Source: Herbaspirillum sp. LeCh32-8 (lineage in GTDB: Bacteria > Pseudomonadota > Gammaproteobacteria > Burkholderiales > Burkholderiaceae_D). From it: a DNA stretch of 64,000 nucleotides. A model generated the notes under the pieces. It was not told the DNA's origin. It was given only the letters and a program-made list of their open reading frames with translations, and did not search any database. Numbering within the stretch: the first letter of the stretch is position 1; the number at the start of each line of letters is the position of its first letter. Location of the stretch: positions 869,559 through 933,558 of the forward strand of contig NZ_JAGIPZ010000001.1 of NCBI RefSeq assembly GCF_017814915.1, written 5' to 3'. Below are positions 1 through 9,634 of this stretch, one piece after another. The position numbers and the translations under genes were made by a program.

Positions 1-67
1 GCTGACGACAGCGGCGATTTGATCCAGCGCAAACGCCGCGTGCGCCACTGCAAAGGCTGGCGCTGGC

Positions 68-81
68 TTGATGCACGTCAA
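68..81 (+). promoter_or_regulatory. possible FNR/ANR box upstream of the universal stress gene
   Basis: TTGAT-GCAC-GTCAA differs at one base from the FNR/ANR consensus TTGAT-N4-ATCAA. Its centre (74.5) is about 41.5 bases before position 116, and TAGGAT at 104-109 would be the -10 element, which is class II FNR promoter geometry. Universal stress proteins are known FNR/ANR targets in other proteobacteria. The link here is inferred. The first 67 bases of the window show no gene. Confidence 0.5.
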
Positions 82-146
82 GCCGCAGGGCAGCGCGCGG
101 GCATAGGATGCAGTCATACGATTTGTGTCCACCTGGCGAGGTCATC

Positions 147-584
147 ATGTTCAAGAACATCCTTTTGGCAACCGACGGTTCCCGGCTGTGCAATGAATCG
201 GTGAAGGCGGCGATCGCCCTGGCGAAAAGCTGCGGCAGTCGGCTGGTCGGCCTGTCCGTGGCCGGTAACCTGCGGGCGTTGTCCATCCCTGAAGTCAGCG
301 TGGGGGTGGATCTGCAGCAGTCCGATGAAGCCGGTCGCGCCAAGGCGCTGGCCAGCATCGCGATGATCACCGAGATGGCGCGCGAACAGGGCGTGGATTG
401 CACGGTGCAGGTGGCGCAGGGCGGCCGTCCCTACGAGGAGATCATGCGCGTGGCCGAGCGCGAGCATTGCGACGCCATCTTCATGGCCTCCAAGGCGCGC
501 TCGACGCTGGGGCGCATGTTGATGGGCAGCCAGACGCAGAAGGTGCTGGCGCGCAGCAAGGTGCCGGTGCTGGTGTTCCGTTGA
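147..584 (+). CDS. universal stress protein, UspA family
   Basis: A 145-aa single-domain Usp. The N-terminus KNILLATDGS carries the Asp that contacts nucleotide in this family, and the C-terminal MGSQTQKVLARSKVPVLV matches the usual G-x2-G-x9-G(S/T) type ATP-binding region followed by the PVLV end strand. ATG 147 is chosen over an in-frame ATG at 108 because it follows a GAGG ribosome site and gives the family's normal N-terminus. It is a cytoplasmic stress protein. An FNR-like box upstream suggests induction at low oxygen. It is followed by its own terminator. Confidence 0.93.
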   Translation: MFKNILLATDGSRLCNESVKAAIALAKSCGSRLVGLSVAGNLRALSIPEVSVGVDLQQSDEAGRAKALASIAMITEMAREQGVDCTVQVAQGGRPYEEIMRVAEREHCDAIFMASKARSTLGRMLMGSQTQKVLARSKVPVLVFR

Positions 585-641
585 TTTGCTGGTGACGGGG
601 AGACGCGACAGACAAAATACAGGTTTGTGGTGTGGAGGGCA

Positions 642-677
642 GGGCCGCTCTTTGTGGAGAAGAGCGGCCCTTTTTTT
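642..677 (+). terminator. rho-independent terminator
   Basis: An 11-bp perfect stem (642-652 with 660-670), a 7-base loop and seven T's. It ends the universal stress gene before nhaA. Confidence 0.93.
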
Positions 678-762
678 GTTGGCGCAGATGATTTGGAGAA
701 ACGCCCTACAGTTGGTACAGTTTGCCCTTGTCCAAAGATGAGTCGCAACGAAGGGAGCAATA

Positions 763-1956
763 TTGGCCAAGGCAGAACACCACAACGACGGCGGCAACGC
801 CTTCACCCGTTTTTTTGCGCATGAGGCCGCCGGCGGCATCGTGCTGGCGATCGCCGCCGTGCTGGCGCTGGTCATCAGCAATTCCGGCTGGCGCGAGGCC
901 TACGAGGCCTTCACCAGGGTGCGCGGCACGGTCGACGTCGGCGGTCTGGTGGTCTTGTCCAAGCCCTTGCTGCTGTGGGTGAACGAGCTGTGGATGGCGG
1001 TGTTCTTCTTCCTGGTCGGCCTCGAGATCAAACGCGAATTCGTCGAAGGCGAGCTGGCCTCGCGCAGCCAGGCCATCTTGCCCGCAGTTGCCGCGCTGGG
1101 CGGCATGGCGGTGCCGGCGCTGATCTATGCGGCGATCAATCTGGGCGACCCGGTGGCGCTGCGCGGCTGGGCGATTCCGGCAGCTACCGACATCGCCTTT
1201 GCCATCGGCATCGTAATGCTGCTGGGTTCGCGCGTGCCGACCTCCCTCAAGGTGTTCCTGACCGCAGTGGCGATCATCGACGACCTGGGCGCCATCGTGG
1301 TCATCGCGCTGTTTTATACCGACCAGCTGTCGCTGCCGATGCTGGCCGGCGCCGGCGTCGGCACCTTGCTGCTGATCTTGCTCAACCGCAGCGGCGTGCG
1401 CCGTGCCGACGTTTATCTGGTGGTCGGCCTGGCGATCTGGGTCTGTGTGCTGAAGTCCGGCATCCATGCCACGCTGGCCGGAGTGGTCACGGCGCTGGCG
1501 ATCCCCATGAAGGATGGCGAGGGCAAGCCGCTGGCCGGCGCGCTGGAGCATGGCCTGCATCCCTGGGTGGCGTTCCTGGTGCTGCCGATGTTCGCCTTTG
1601 CCAACGCCGGTGTGTCGTTGCAGGGCATGTCGCTGGACAGCCTGTTCGATCCCATTCCCCTGGGAATTGCCGCCGGACTGGTACTGGGCAAGACCATCGG
1701 CGTGTTCGGTGCGGTCTGGCTGATGGTCAAAAGCGGGCTGGCGGCCATGCCGGCCGGCGCCAGCACGCGGCAGGTCATCGGCGTGTGCGTACTGTGCGGG
1801 ATCGGTTTCACGATGAGTCTGTTCATCGGCGGTCTGGCTTTCCAAGGACTGAGCCCAGACTTCGAGGCCAAGCTGAAGCTGGGGGTGCTGGGCGGATCTA
1901 TCCTGGCGGGGCTGCTGGGCACCGCCGTGCTCTGGCGAAAACCCGCCCAGACATAA
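763..1956 (+). CDS. nhaA: Na+/H+ antiporter NhaA
   Basis: A 397-aa inner-membrane antiporter that exports Na+ in exchange for protons. Family marks are visible: FFLVGLEIKREF near the N-terminus, the AIPAATDIAFAIGI segment, and TAVAIIDDLGAIVVIALFY with the paired Asp residues that bind the ion, then a glycine-rich C-terminal membrane half. Length is normal for NhaA. The start is TTG at 763 behind AAGGGAG at 751-757; no in-frame ATG lies nearby. It appears monocistronic, after the Usp terminator. Confidence 0.97.
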   Translation: MAKAEHHNDGGNAFTRFFAHEAAGGIVLAIAAVLALVISNSGWREAYEAFTRVRGTVDVGGLVVLSKPLLLWVNELWMAVFFFLVGLEIKREFVEGELASRSQAILPAVAALGGMAVPALIYAAINLGDPVALRGWAIPAATDIAFAIGIVMLLGSRVPTSLKVFLTAVAIIDDLGAIVVIALFYTDQLSLPMLAGAGVGTLLLILLNRSGVRRADVYLVVGLAIWVCVLKSGIHATLAGVVTALAIPMKDGEGKPLAGALEHGLHPWVAFLVLPMFAFANAGVSLQGMSLDSLFDPIPLGIAAGLVLGKTIGVFGAVWLMVKSGLAAMPAGASTRQVIGVCVLCGIGFTMSLFIGGLAFQGLSPDFEAKLKLGVLGGSILAGLLGTAVLWRKPAQT

Positions 1957-2435
1957 GCAGCCTGAATGGCGCGCCGGGTCGGACTGCCGGCGTCGCCGGC
2001 CGCCAGGCGCGGCCTAATTTTTTATATCGTTTCTCTCCGCGGAGCTGCTTCAGTCGCCGAACGGCGACTATCTCGACACTTTCCGTATTGCGACGCAGGA
2101 TGTCAGTCTGCCAACAATGGAAAACTCGTCAATCTTCAACTCCCGCATTCCTGCTGGAAAAGCTGCAAGCGAGCAAATGTTGTCACGCTGCTTTCGATTT
2201 ATGACAGCGGGAAATTGCTGCTGCGCGAAATAAGCCGTTGTTTACATGAGGATTTGGCAGGAGCAAGATGGGCTGGAACCTCAAGGCCTGCGCGGCATCT
2301 GCCAGTAACGGGCAGGTTGGAATGGCAACATGCAGTGTGCAGCAAGCCGGAATGCACCAATCTGGCGCGGTTTTCAAGGCCTGAGCAATAAGCTTCGTGA
2401 ATATTGCGTGGCGACAAGATACGGAGGAGACAATC
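1957..2435. other. intergenic region, no gene recognised
   Basis: 479 bases between nhaA and the first of two tiny membrane genes. Open frames here have no recognisable sequence. A small hairpin (GTCGCC/GGCGAC) lies at about 2054-2069. The promoter for the small genes should be in the last ~100 bases, but no strong -35/-10 pair stands out. Confidence 0.5.
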
Positions 2436-2561
2436 ATGAAAATGATCGAGCTTTTGATGGGGTATGGCGTTCAAGCTCTGCTGTGGTACGCTCTCTACGT
2501 TGTCATTGGCAGCTGTGCCTTCGGCGCCTACGTCTGGCGCCGCACGGGTTACGGCCAATGA
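2436..2561 (+). CDS. 41-aa membrane microprotein (tandem paralogue 1)
   Basis: ATG 2436 follows a near-ideal ribosome site (GGAGGAG, 2423-2429). The 41-aa product is one hydrophobic helix: LMGYGVQALLWYALYVVIG, then CAFGAYVWRR with basic residues at the C-terminal end. It lines up residue by residue with the next small gene (LM-x2-G-x3-L-x-WY-x2-YV-x5-AF-x-A). This suggests a duplicated single-pass inner-membrane protein. Function is unknown. The strong ribosome site and the paralogue argue that it is real. Confidence 0.72.
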   Translation: MKMIELLMGYGVQALLWYALYVVIGSCAFGAYVWRRTGYGQ

Positions 2562-2635
2562 TGCTTTAGAGTGGCGAGGCCAGCGGCAGGGGATGCCGGG
2601 CATCGCCCCGAGTGCTTTTAGCTGGGGAAGTTGTC

Positions 2636-2812
2636 ATGCATATTGTGGATAAGCTCATGTCGTGGGGCATGACTTTTCTGAGCTGGTACGTGGTCTACGT
2701 GCTGGTTGCCGGCGGCGCGTTTGCCGCCTGGCTGGTTTATCGGGTGTGGCTGCAGGATTCCGTCAAGGCCAGGCATGGGCAGCAGGCTTCGCATCATCGT
2801 CGGGTCGACTGA
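2636..2812 (+). CDS. 58-aa membrane microprotein (tandem paralogue 2)
   Basis: ATG 2636 follows a GGGGAAG ribosome site; an in-frame TTG-type start at 2612 is less likely. The product has one membrane helix (SWYVVYVLVAGGAFAAWLVY) and a basic, polar tail ending HHRRVD. The pattern LM-x2-G-x3-L-x-WY-x2-YV is shared with the 41-aa gene 75 bases upstream, so the two look like a tandem duplication in one transcript. Function unknown. Confidence 0.75.
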   Translation: MHIVDKLMSWGMTFLSWYVVYVLVAGGAFAAWLVYRVWLQDSVKARHGQQASHHRRVD

Positions 2813-2835
2813 TCCCGCATCGTCAAAAAATTTTC

Positions 2836-2878
2836 GGCGGCGTCGCGCAGTGTTGTGTGACGCCGCCTTCGTCTTTTT
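2836..2878 (+). terminator. probable terminator after the microprotein pair
   Basis: A 9-bp G+C stem (2836-2844 with 2859-2867) with a 14-base loop, followed by TTCGTCTTTTT. The loop is long, so this is moderately confident. Confidence 0.6.
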
Positions 2879-3202
2879 AGGCTCCCGCGGTCGTCGAATT
2901 TGCCTTTGCAGATCCGGCCCGGCACGTGTAAAGCACAGGTGAAGTTGCTGTTCGACAGGCAACTTTAATTATCTTTACTCTAATTGTTGCCATCTGCCGG
3001 TGTACATGCGGCGCAACAAAAAGCAGATACAGTCATCAGACCACTTGCTATCCATTAATTTATGCCCCATCATCCCACCCGCTAATAAAACAAAGCATCA
3101 GTTCGGTTTGTCGTTCGCCATTACTGTTCAAACAATAAAAGCCATCGTCTTCGCGAAAGAGAAGGAGAGACAGCTACCAACAAGAACAGTAAAGGAAGAA
3201 GC
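2879..3202. other. upstream region of the chemoreceptor gene
   Basis: About 320 bases without a gene, AT-richer than the surroundings. An inverted repeat (AAGTTGC/GCAACTT) lies at about 2942-2965. The receptor gene's promoter should be here; no clear sigma-28 or sigma-70 pair could be fixed by eye. Confidence 0.5.
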
Positions 3203-4903
3203 ATGTCCACGTATTTCAAGAATTTGGGCGTCGGCGTTCGCCTTGGCGCCGTGTTCACCCTCATCGTGACGCTGCTGGCCATCGTGGCCATCACCGCAGT
3301 CGTCAAGATCGGCAACATCAATCACGCGATCAATCAGATCGTCTCAGACCGTTACCTCAAGGTGCGCTGGGCCTTCGACGTGCGCGACGGCGTCAACGAC
3401 CAGATCAAGTACCTGCGCGGCATCGTCATCGACGCCGGCCGTCCGGGCATGAACGACAAGCGCTACGATCAACTGGCGGTGTCGGTCAAGCAGACCAAGG
3501 AAGCCATCGACAAGATCGCCGCGCGCCAGAGCACCGAAGTGGGCAGGAAAAAGATCAAGGTGCTGGACGACGCCCGCGTCGTCTTCGACACCAGCAAGGA
3601 AGAATTGCTGGCGCTGGCCCGATCCGGCAACGTGGATGCCGCCGGCGAATATGCGCTGCGCAAGATCACTACCGCCCAGAACGCCTACCTCGACACCGCG
3701 ACCGCCTTCGCCAATTCGCAGGACCAGCAGCTGCAGGCCGAAGGCGTGCAGGCAATCGAAGATGGCGCGCTGGCCATCAACGTCACGCTGGCATGCTCGA
3801 CGGTGGCGGTGCTGGCCTCAATCGTGCTGGGCTATCTGTTGACCCGCTCCATCGTGCGCCCCCTGCGCGAAGCCGTACGCGTGGCCGAGAACGTCGCCGC
3901 CGGCGACCTCACCACCCGCATCGATGACAGTGCCAAAGACGAGACCGGCCAGCTCATGCATGCGCTGCGCAAGATGAACGACAACCTTGTTTCCATCGTG
4001 TCGGGCGTGCGCCGCGGTACCGACTCGATCACCACCGCGTCCAATGAAATCGCCAGCGGCAACCTCGACCTCTCCGCCCGTACCGAGCAGCAGGCCGGCT
4101 CGCTGGAAGAGACCGCGTCGGCCATGGAGGAGATGACCTCGACCGTGCGCCAGAACGCCGACAACGCCCGCCAGGCGAACCAGATGGCGACTTCCGCTTC
4201 GCAGATCGCGATCCAGGGCGGCGCCATTGTGGGTCGCGTGGTCGATACCATGGACGAGATCAACACCTCCTCCAGAAAGATCGTCGACATCATCGGCGTG
4301 ATCGACGGCATTGCCTTCCAGACCAACATCCTGGCGCTGAACGCCGCTGTGGAAGCGGCACGGGCCGGTGAACAGGGCCGCGGCTTCGCGGTGGTGGCAA
4401 CCGAAGTGCGCAGCCTGGCCCAGCGCTCGGCCGCCGCCGCCAAGGAAATCAAGTCCCTGATCGACGACTCGGTGACCAAGGTCGACGGCGGTAGCAAGCT
4501 GGTGGCCGAAGCCGGCGCCACGATGGAGCAGGTGGTCAACAGCGTCAAGAGCGTGACCGACATCGTCGGCGAGATCACCGCCGCCAGTTCGGAGCAGAGC
4601 ACCGGCATCGAAGAGATCAACCGCGCCATCACCCAGATGGACGAAGTCACGCAGCAGAACGCCGCCCTGGTCGAAGAGGCCGCCGCCGCCGCGCAGTCGA
4701 TGCAGGAGCAGGCGCAGAACCTGTCGCAGGCGATCAGCATCTTCAAGTTGGCGCACCTGAACGCCGCACCGTCGGCCGCCGTCTACCAGCCGTCCCCGGC
4801 GCAGCTGAAAAAAGCCGCGCCGGCCGCGCCGCGCCTGGCTGCCGCCGCGCCGGCACCGAAGTCCCGTCTGCAACAGGATGAAGACGCCTGGGAAACCTTC
4901 TGA
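3203..4903 (+). CDS. methyl-accepting chemotaxis protein, Tar/Tsr type
   Basis: A 566-aa chemoreceptor. Membrane helix 1 is at about residues 13-33, a mainly helical periplasmic domain (with KYLRGIVIDAGRPG) runs to about 188, and helix 2 covers about 190-212. A HAMP linker follows (RSIVRPLREAVRVAENVAAG). The signalling hairpin tip GIAFQTNILALNAAVEAARA is canonical. Polar linkers rich in Ala/Pro lead to the last residues DAWETF, close to the NWETF pentapeptide that tethers CheR and CheB. ATG 3203 follows AAAGGAAG. The ligand cannot be told from sequence. Own terminator downstream. Confidence 0.96.
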   Translation: MSTYFKNLGVGVRLGAVFTLIVTLLAIVAITAVVKIGNINHAINQIVSDRYLKVRWAFDVRDGVNDQIKYLRGIVIDAGRPGMNDKRYDQLAVSVKQTKEAIDKIAARQSTEVGRKKIKVLDDARVVFDTSKEELLALARSGNVDAAGEYALRKITTAQNAYLDTATAFANSQDQQLQAEGVQAIEDGALAINVTLACSTVAVLASIVLGYLLTRSIVRPLREAVRVAENVAAGDLTTRIDDSAKDETGQLMHALRKMNDNLVSIVSGVRRGTDSITTASNEIASGNLDLSARTEQQAGSLEETASAMEEMTSTVRQNADNARQANQMATSASQIAIQGGAIVGRVVDTMDEINTSSRKIVDIIGVIDGIAFQTNILALNAAVEAARAGEQGRGFAVVATEVRSLAQRSAAAAKEIKSLIDDSVTKVDGGSKLVAEAGATMEQVVNSVKSVTDIVGEITAASSEQSTGIEEINRAITQMDEVTQQNAALVEEAAAAAQSMQEQAQNLSQAISIFKLAHLNAAPSAAVYQPSPAQLKKAAPAAPRLAAAAPAPKSRLQQDEDAWETF

Positions 4904-4940
4904 TCCAGGGGCGCAGTCACCAGCTGCAACGACAATGAAA

Positions 4941-4970
4941 AAGAGCAACCATCCGGTTGCTCTTTTTTTA
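4941..4970 (+). terminator. rho-independent terminator
   Basis: A perfect 10-bp stem (4941-4950 with 4955-4964) with a 4-base loop and T run. The A run on the other side lets it also serve the convergent exporter gene. Confidence 0.95.
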
Positions 4971-4992
4971 TGGCTGTTTCGACCGCCTGCTG

Positions 4993-6471
4993 TTAATCAA
5001 GGGCCACCGTTGGATGCTCGCCGGAGCGCAGCATCACATTGGGCGACTTCAGGCAAATCAGCAAGGCCACAACCATCGCCGCCGCGATGCCGAGGAACAT
5101 CACCGAGAACGCCGCCGGCGCCACGCTGACGGCCGGCATGATGGCGCCGTGCAGATCCATCGCGCCGGAGGAGCCCGGCAGATGCAGCTGCGACTCCAGA
5201 TAGGCGCCCACCGCCGCGCCGCCCAGCATGCTGCCCACCGACCGCAATAACAGCAGGGTGCCGGTGGCGGTGCCGATGTCGCCCTGGCGCGCGGCGTTTT
5301 GCACCGCCATCAGCGTACCCACCATGGTGCAGCCCAGCCCCACGCCGGCCAGCGCCGAGAACAGGATGGTGCCGGCCAGCGGCAAGTGTGGCGCCAGCAC
5401 CGACAGCAGCAGGAAGCCGGCAATCGAAAGAATCGCGCCGGTCACTACCACCGGCTTCATGCGACCCATCTTGCGCGCCAGGTGGCCGGTGGCGTAGTTG
5501 CCCAGCACGTTGGCCACCAGGAAGGGGATCATCAGCAGCCCGGCATTGGTGGCGCCGCTGCGGAACATGTTCTGGTAGAAGATCGGCAGCACGAACAGCG
5601 AGGCGAACACGCCGCCGGCGGCCAGGGTGGAGGCCAGGGTACCGGTCAGCAGGGCGCGGTCGGTGAACAGGCGCGGCGGAAAGAGACCGTCCACCTTGCG
5701 GATCTGCTGCGCCGCCAGCAGGCCGAAGCCGATCACGAACATCAGCGCCAGACCCAGCATGCCGGCTGAAGCCCATGGCAGCGCCTTGCCGCCCAGCGTC
5801 AGCATCAGCAGCAATGAACTGACGGTGGCGATCATCAGCAGGCTGCCCAGGGTATCGAAGCGGGTTCGGTAGTCGCGAGCCTTGAAGGTTGCCGGAAGGC
5901 CGCGCCGGCACAGGTGCAGCGCCAGCAGGCCTAGCGGCAGGTTGATCCAGAACAGCCATTTCCACGAGGCATGATCGGCCAGGAAGCCGCCCACCAGCGG
6001 CCCGGCAATCGAGGCCAGCGCCCAGACCCCGGCCAGATAGCCCTGATAACGCCCGCGTTCGCGCGGCGTTACGGCGTCGGCGATGGCGGCCTGGGCGAGC
6101 GACATCAGGCCGCCGCCGCCCAGGCCCTGCAGGGCGCGCAGGAAGATCAGCTGAGTGATGCTCTGGGCGAAACCGCAGGCCACCGAGGCGACGATGAAGA
6201 TCACCAGGCAGATCTCCAGCAGCTTGCGGCGGCCGTAGGTGTCCGACAGCCGGCCGTAGATCGGCGCGACGATGGTCGAGGCCAGCAGGTAGGCGGTCAG
6301 GATCCAGGACAGGTTGCGGCTGTCATGCAGGTCGCGCGCCATGGCGGGGATGGCCGGGATGACCACCGTCTGGTCCAGCGCCGCCAGGAAGATGCAGATC
6401 ACGATGCCGCTGAGGACGCGCATCACTGCCTTGTGTTTGAGCTGCGCCTGGTCGGCGGTCGTATTGTCCAT
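4993..6471 (-). CDS. MFS multidrug exporter, DHA2 (EmrB/QacA-like) family
   Basis: A 492-aa inner-membrane drug:H+ antiporter. Marks: LAALDQTVVIPAIPAMARDL in helix 1 (motif D1 of the 14-helix DHA2 family), YGRLSDTYGRR (motif A), RALQGLGGGGL and GPLVGGFLADHASWKWLFWI (motif C region). The frame stays open to 6816 but that upstream part lies inside the neighbouring gene and looks like its shadow; ATG 6471 gives the family N-terminus. It may be co-transcribed with the glyoxalase-like gene 133 bases upstream. The substrate cannot be predicted. Confidence 0.9.
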   Translation of the reverse strand: MDNTTADQAQLKHKAVMRVLSGIVICIFLAALDQTVVIPAIPAMARDLHDSRNLSWILTAYLLASTIVAPIYGRLSDTYGRRKLLEICLVIFIVASVACGFAQSITQLIFLRALQGLGGGGLMSLAQAAIADAVTPRERGRYQGYLAGVWALASIAGPLVGGFLADHASWKWLFWINLPLGLLALHLCRRGLPATFKARDYRTRFDTLGSLLMIATVSSLLLMLTLGGKALPWASAGMLGLALMFVIGFGLLAAQQIRKVDGLFPPRLFTDRALLTGTLASTLAAGGVFASLFVLPIFYQNMFRSGATNAGLLMIPFLVANVLGNYATGHLARKMGRMKPVVVTGAILSIAGFLLLSVLAPHLPLAGTILFSALAGVGLGCTMVGTLMAVQNAARQGDIGTATGTLLLLRSVGSMLGGAAVGAYLESQLHLPGSSGAMDLHGAIMPAVSVAPAAFSVMFLGIAAAMVVALLICLKSPNVMLRSGEHPTVALD

Positions 6472-6604
6472 CAGTTGCCTGTCGTGCAGCACGTCATCAT
6501 AAATGCGAAAAAGTGCGGGGAAATAAAGGAAAGTGCGACATTGTAGTCCGGTCGGAGCCGCTTGGCCGCGGCCATTCCCGCCGCCAGGAACTCGCCCGGT
6601 CGGT

Positions 6605-7408
6605 TCAGTCGTCAACGAATTCCAGCAAGGCCTGGAAGGCGGGCAGAGCCAGCACCAGCCGGTCGGCGTCTTCTTGCAGCGGCAGGCCCAGGGCCCGTGC
6701 GCGATCTGCGATGGCGGCGCGGTCGCCGCCGCGCAGGCGGATGGCGGCAAAGAAGGCATCGCGCTGCGGCACATGCGCGGCCAGCGCGCCGAAGCGGCCC
6801 CGCAGGCTGGCAGCATCGGCGAATTCCAGCGCGAAATCCGTACCCCATGCGCCCAGCTGCGCGTAAGCCGCCTCCGCCTGTGCAGGATCGCGGTCGATCA
6901 CCAGCAGGGAGGAAATGCCCGTCACGCCGTTGGGATGCGCCATCCATTCCTCACGCCACACCAGCTCGGGCGTGAAATGGCGGCAGGCATACACGCGGCC
7001 GGCGAACTGGCCCGGCACCAGGCGCACCGTGGAAAAGCGCGCGTCCACCGCGCGTCCATCCAGCTCCACCGGACGCGAGAAATGCTGCACCGGTTGCGCG
7101 TCCAGGCCCAGCGCGATCCAGCGGTCGTGGCAGGCCGGCACGTCCTCCACCGCATAGACCAGGCCATCGATGCCGATCGGGCTGTCCAGGATTTCCTGGC
7201 GCACCTTGGCGCTGTCGCGCGGCTGGCCGATCAGCTCCAGGTAGCCACCGGCCAGCACCACCAGGTGGTTGACCGATCCCAGCGTGTGATAGCCGCGCGG
7301 CGTGACGATGAACCCGAGCGTCTCCAGTTGCGCCTGGGCGGCGTCGATGTCGTAGTGGGTGTTGAGGACGAGATGGTCGAGTTGCGCCGCAGGCGTGCTG
7401 GAATTCAT
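6605..7408 (-). CDS. glyoxalase-like (VOC) domain protein
   Basis: A 267-aa cytoplasmic protein of the VOC fold. The N-terminal LDHLVLNTHYDIDAA and the central GGYLELIG strand match the Glyoxalase-like type (one His at the first metal site, the Glu in YLEL), and the second half contains HPNGVTGISSLLV with similar spacing. ATG 7408 is used; an in-frame TTG at 7441 is possible but not needed. Substrate unknown. It lies upstream of and in the same direction as the DHA2 exporter. Confidence 0.8.
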   Translation of the reverse strand: MNSSTPAAQLDHLVLNTHYDIDAAQAQLETLGFIVTPRGYHTLGSVNHLVVLAGGYLELIGQPRDSAKVRQEILDSPIGIDGLVYAVEDVPACHDRWIALGLDAQPVQHFSRPVELDGRAVDARFSTVRLVPGQFAGRVYACRHFTPELVWREEWMAHPNGVTGISSLLVIDRDPAQAEAAYAQLGAWGTDFALEFADAASLRGRFGALAAHVPQRDAFFAAIRLRGGDRAAIADRARALGLPLQEDADRLVLALPAFQALLEFVDD

Positions 7409-7567
7409 GGCCGGTAAAGAGAGTAAGTTGAAAAAAGGCAAGGGCAGCAGCTTAGCAGTTTGACGAGATTTGCGCCCCGATCCGTCTTGGCTGGCTGCGC
7501 TTCGATGTTATGCTCCAAGGCTTACTACCAAGCCCGCGAACGATCGCGAAAAACGAGAGGCCCTATC

Positions 7568-9634
7568 TTGAACAATGAACTGGCATCGCTCAGCCGTGCC
7601 GCGCTGGAGGAAGAAGTCGCTCTGAGCCGGGTGCGGCGCCTCGCATTGTTCGAAGCGATCGACGACGGCTTTTGCATCATCAAATTCATCGACGGCCCGC
7701 ACGGTCCCTTGAGCGACTATGTGCACATCGAGGCCAACTCCGGCTACGAGCGCCATACCGGCATCAGCGGCATCGTCGGCAAACGCCTGCGCGAGATCGA
7801 GCCGGAACACGCCGAGGTCTGGCTGGAGGTCTACGGCAAGGTGCTGCGCACCGGCCAGACCGTGCGCTTCGAACAGGAGTTCGTCGCCGCCGGGCGTCAT
7901 ATCGAGGTCTCCGCCACCCGGGTCGGGCCGGAGGAGATGCATCAGGTCTCGGTGCTGTTTCGCGATGTGACCGCGCGCAAGAAGACCGAGGCCGAGCTGC
8001 GCGACAACGTGCAGCGTGTGCAGCTGGCCATGGCCGCCGGCGCCATCATCGGCACCTGGCTGTGGGATGTGGCCGCTGACAAGTTCAGCGTCGACGACGG
8101 CTTTGTGCAGGCTTTCGGCCTCGATCCCGCCAAGGGCCGTAGCGGTCTCAGCCTGGAGACGGTGATAGAGAAGGTTCATCCCGACGATCGCGCCGGCTTG
8201 GCGACGGCGATGCGCGAGGCGCTCGAACGCGGCGGCGCCTACGCCCACCAATACCGCACGCGCCGCCAGGACGGCAAGTATTACTGGCTGGAAGCCAACG
8301 GCCGGGTGGAGCTCGCCGCCGACGGCACGCCGAGCCAGTTCCCCGGCGTGCTGATCGACATCGAAGGCCGGCGCGCGGTGGAGGCCGAGCGTGACGGCGC
8401 CCTGGCCGCGTTGCGCTCGCTCAACGAGACATTGGAACAGCAGGTCGACGAGCGCACCGCCGCGCTGCTCAATGCCGAGGAAGCGCTGCGCCAGTCGCAG
8501 AAGATGGAAGCGGTCGGCCAACTTACCGGCGGCCTGGCGCATGACTTCAACAACATTCTCGCCGGCATCGGCGGCAGCCTGGAGCTGATGAAGATCCGGC
8601 TGGCGCAGGGTCGCATCGCCGACATCGACCGCCATCTCAACGGCGCGCAAGCCGCGGTCAAGCGCGCCGCCGGTCTTACGCAGCGGCTGCTGGCTTTCTC
8701 GCGCCGGCAGACGCTCGACCCCAAGGCGGCCAACCTCAACCAGGTGGTGGCCGGCATGCATGAACTGATCGGCCGCAGCGTCGGCCCGGCTATCTCGGTG
8801 GAGACGGTCGCCGCGGGTGGGCTGTGGAGCGCCTTTGTCGACATCGGCCAGCTGGAAAACGCCTTGCTCAACCTCTGCATCAACGCCCGTGACGCCATGC
8901 CTGACGGCGGCAAGCTCACCATCGAGACCGCCAACCGTTGGCTGGACGAGCGCAATGCCGCCCAGCGCGGCGTGACGACCGGCCAGTACGTGTCCCTATG
9001 CGTGAGCGATACCGGCACCGGCATGACGCCTGACGTGGTGGCGCGCGCCTTCGATCCCTTCTTCACCACCAAGCCGACCGGGCAGGGCACGGGCCTGGGA
9101 CTGTCCATGGTCTACGGTTTCGCCGGGCAGTCAGGCGGCGCCGTGCGCATCTACTCGGAGCTGGGGCGCGGCAGCATGGTCTGCATCTACCTGCCGCGCT
9201 TCCTCGGCGAAGGATCGCCGGAAGACAGCCCGTCCGCCGAGGGTCCGGCGCCGGCGGCGTCCGGGCGCAAGACCATCCTGATCGTCGACGACGAGCCGCT
9301 GGTGCGCATGGTGGCAGTGGAGGTGCTGGAAGACCTGGGCTATTTCGTGGTGGAGGCCGAAGACGGCCCGTCAGCCATGAAGACGCTGGCGCTGCATCCG
9401 GAGATCGACCTGCTGGTCACCGACGTCGGCCTGCCCAACGGCATGAACGGCCGCCAGCTGGCAGACGCCGTCAGGTCGCAACGACCGGAGGTGCCGGTGC
9501 TGTTCGTCACCGGCTACGCCGAGAACGCGGTGCTCAACCACGGCCATCTGGAACGCGGCATGCAGGTGCTGACCAAACCGTTCCCGGCCGAGGCGCTGGG
9601 CCGACGCGTCAAGGAACTGATCGGCGGGGAATAA
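7568..9634 (+). CDS. hybrid sensor histidine kinase with PAS domains and receiver
   Basis: About 688 aa, with no membrane helix, so probably a cytoplasmic sensor. Order: N-terminal PAS-like domain ([14 protein letters not shown]), second PAS with PAC motif ([14 protein letters not shown]), coiled coil, HisKA with phospho-acceptor His in [16 protein letters not shown], HATPase with N box [10 protein letters not shown] and G boxes DTGTGM and [11 protein letters not shown], and a C-terminal receiver (ILIVDDEPL, Asp in LLVTDVGLP, Lys in LTKPF). TTG 7568 follows GAGAGG; the frame is open upstream to 7460 with a weaker start. The partner regulator is not adjacent. Confidence 0.9.
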   Translation: MNNELASLSRAALEEEVALSRVRRLALFEAIDDGFCIIKFIDGPHGPLSDYVHIEANSGYERHTGISGIVGKRLREIEPEHAEVWLEVYGKVLRTGQTVRFEQEFVAAGRHIEVSATRVGPEEMHQVSVLFRDVTARKKTEAELRDNVQRVQLAMAAGAIIGTWLWDVAADKFSVDDGFVQAFGLDPAKGRSGLSLETVIEKVHPDDRAGLATAMREALERGGAYAHQYRTRRQDGKYYWLEANGRVELAADGTPSQFPGVLIDIEGRRAVEAERDGALAALRSLNETLEQQVDERTAALLNAEEALRQSQKMEAVGQLTGGLAHDFNNILAGIGGSLELMKIRLAQGRIADIDRHLNGAQAAVKRAAGLTQRLLAFSRRQTLDPKAANLNQVVAGMHELIGRSVGPAISVETVAAGGLWSAFVDIGQLENALLNLCINARDAMPDGGKLTIETANRWLDERNAAQRGVTTGQYVSLCVSDTGTGMTPDVVARAFDPFFTTKPTGQGTGLGLSMVYGFAGQSGGAVRIYSELGRGSMVCIYLPRFLGEGSPEDSPSAEGPAPAASGRKTILIVDDEPLVRMVAVEVLEDLGYFVVEAEDGPSAMKTLALHPEIDLLVTDVGLPNGMNGRQLADAVRSQRPEVPVLFVTGYAENAVLNHGHLERGMQVLTKPFPAEALGRRVKELIGGE

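Noticed and set aside
706-1845. 379-aa open frame opposite nhaA
   Set aside because: Antisense frame of a strongly coding G+C-rich gene; Gln/His-rich composition typical of a shadow.
3818-4948. 376-aa frame opposite the chemoreceptor gene
   Set aside because: Antisense shadow with His/Gly-rich composition; no ribosome site or homology by eye.
6472-6816. N-terminal extension of the DHA2 exporter
   Set aside because: Lies inside the glyoxalase-like gene in another frame; exporter N-terminus at 6471 matches the family.
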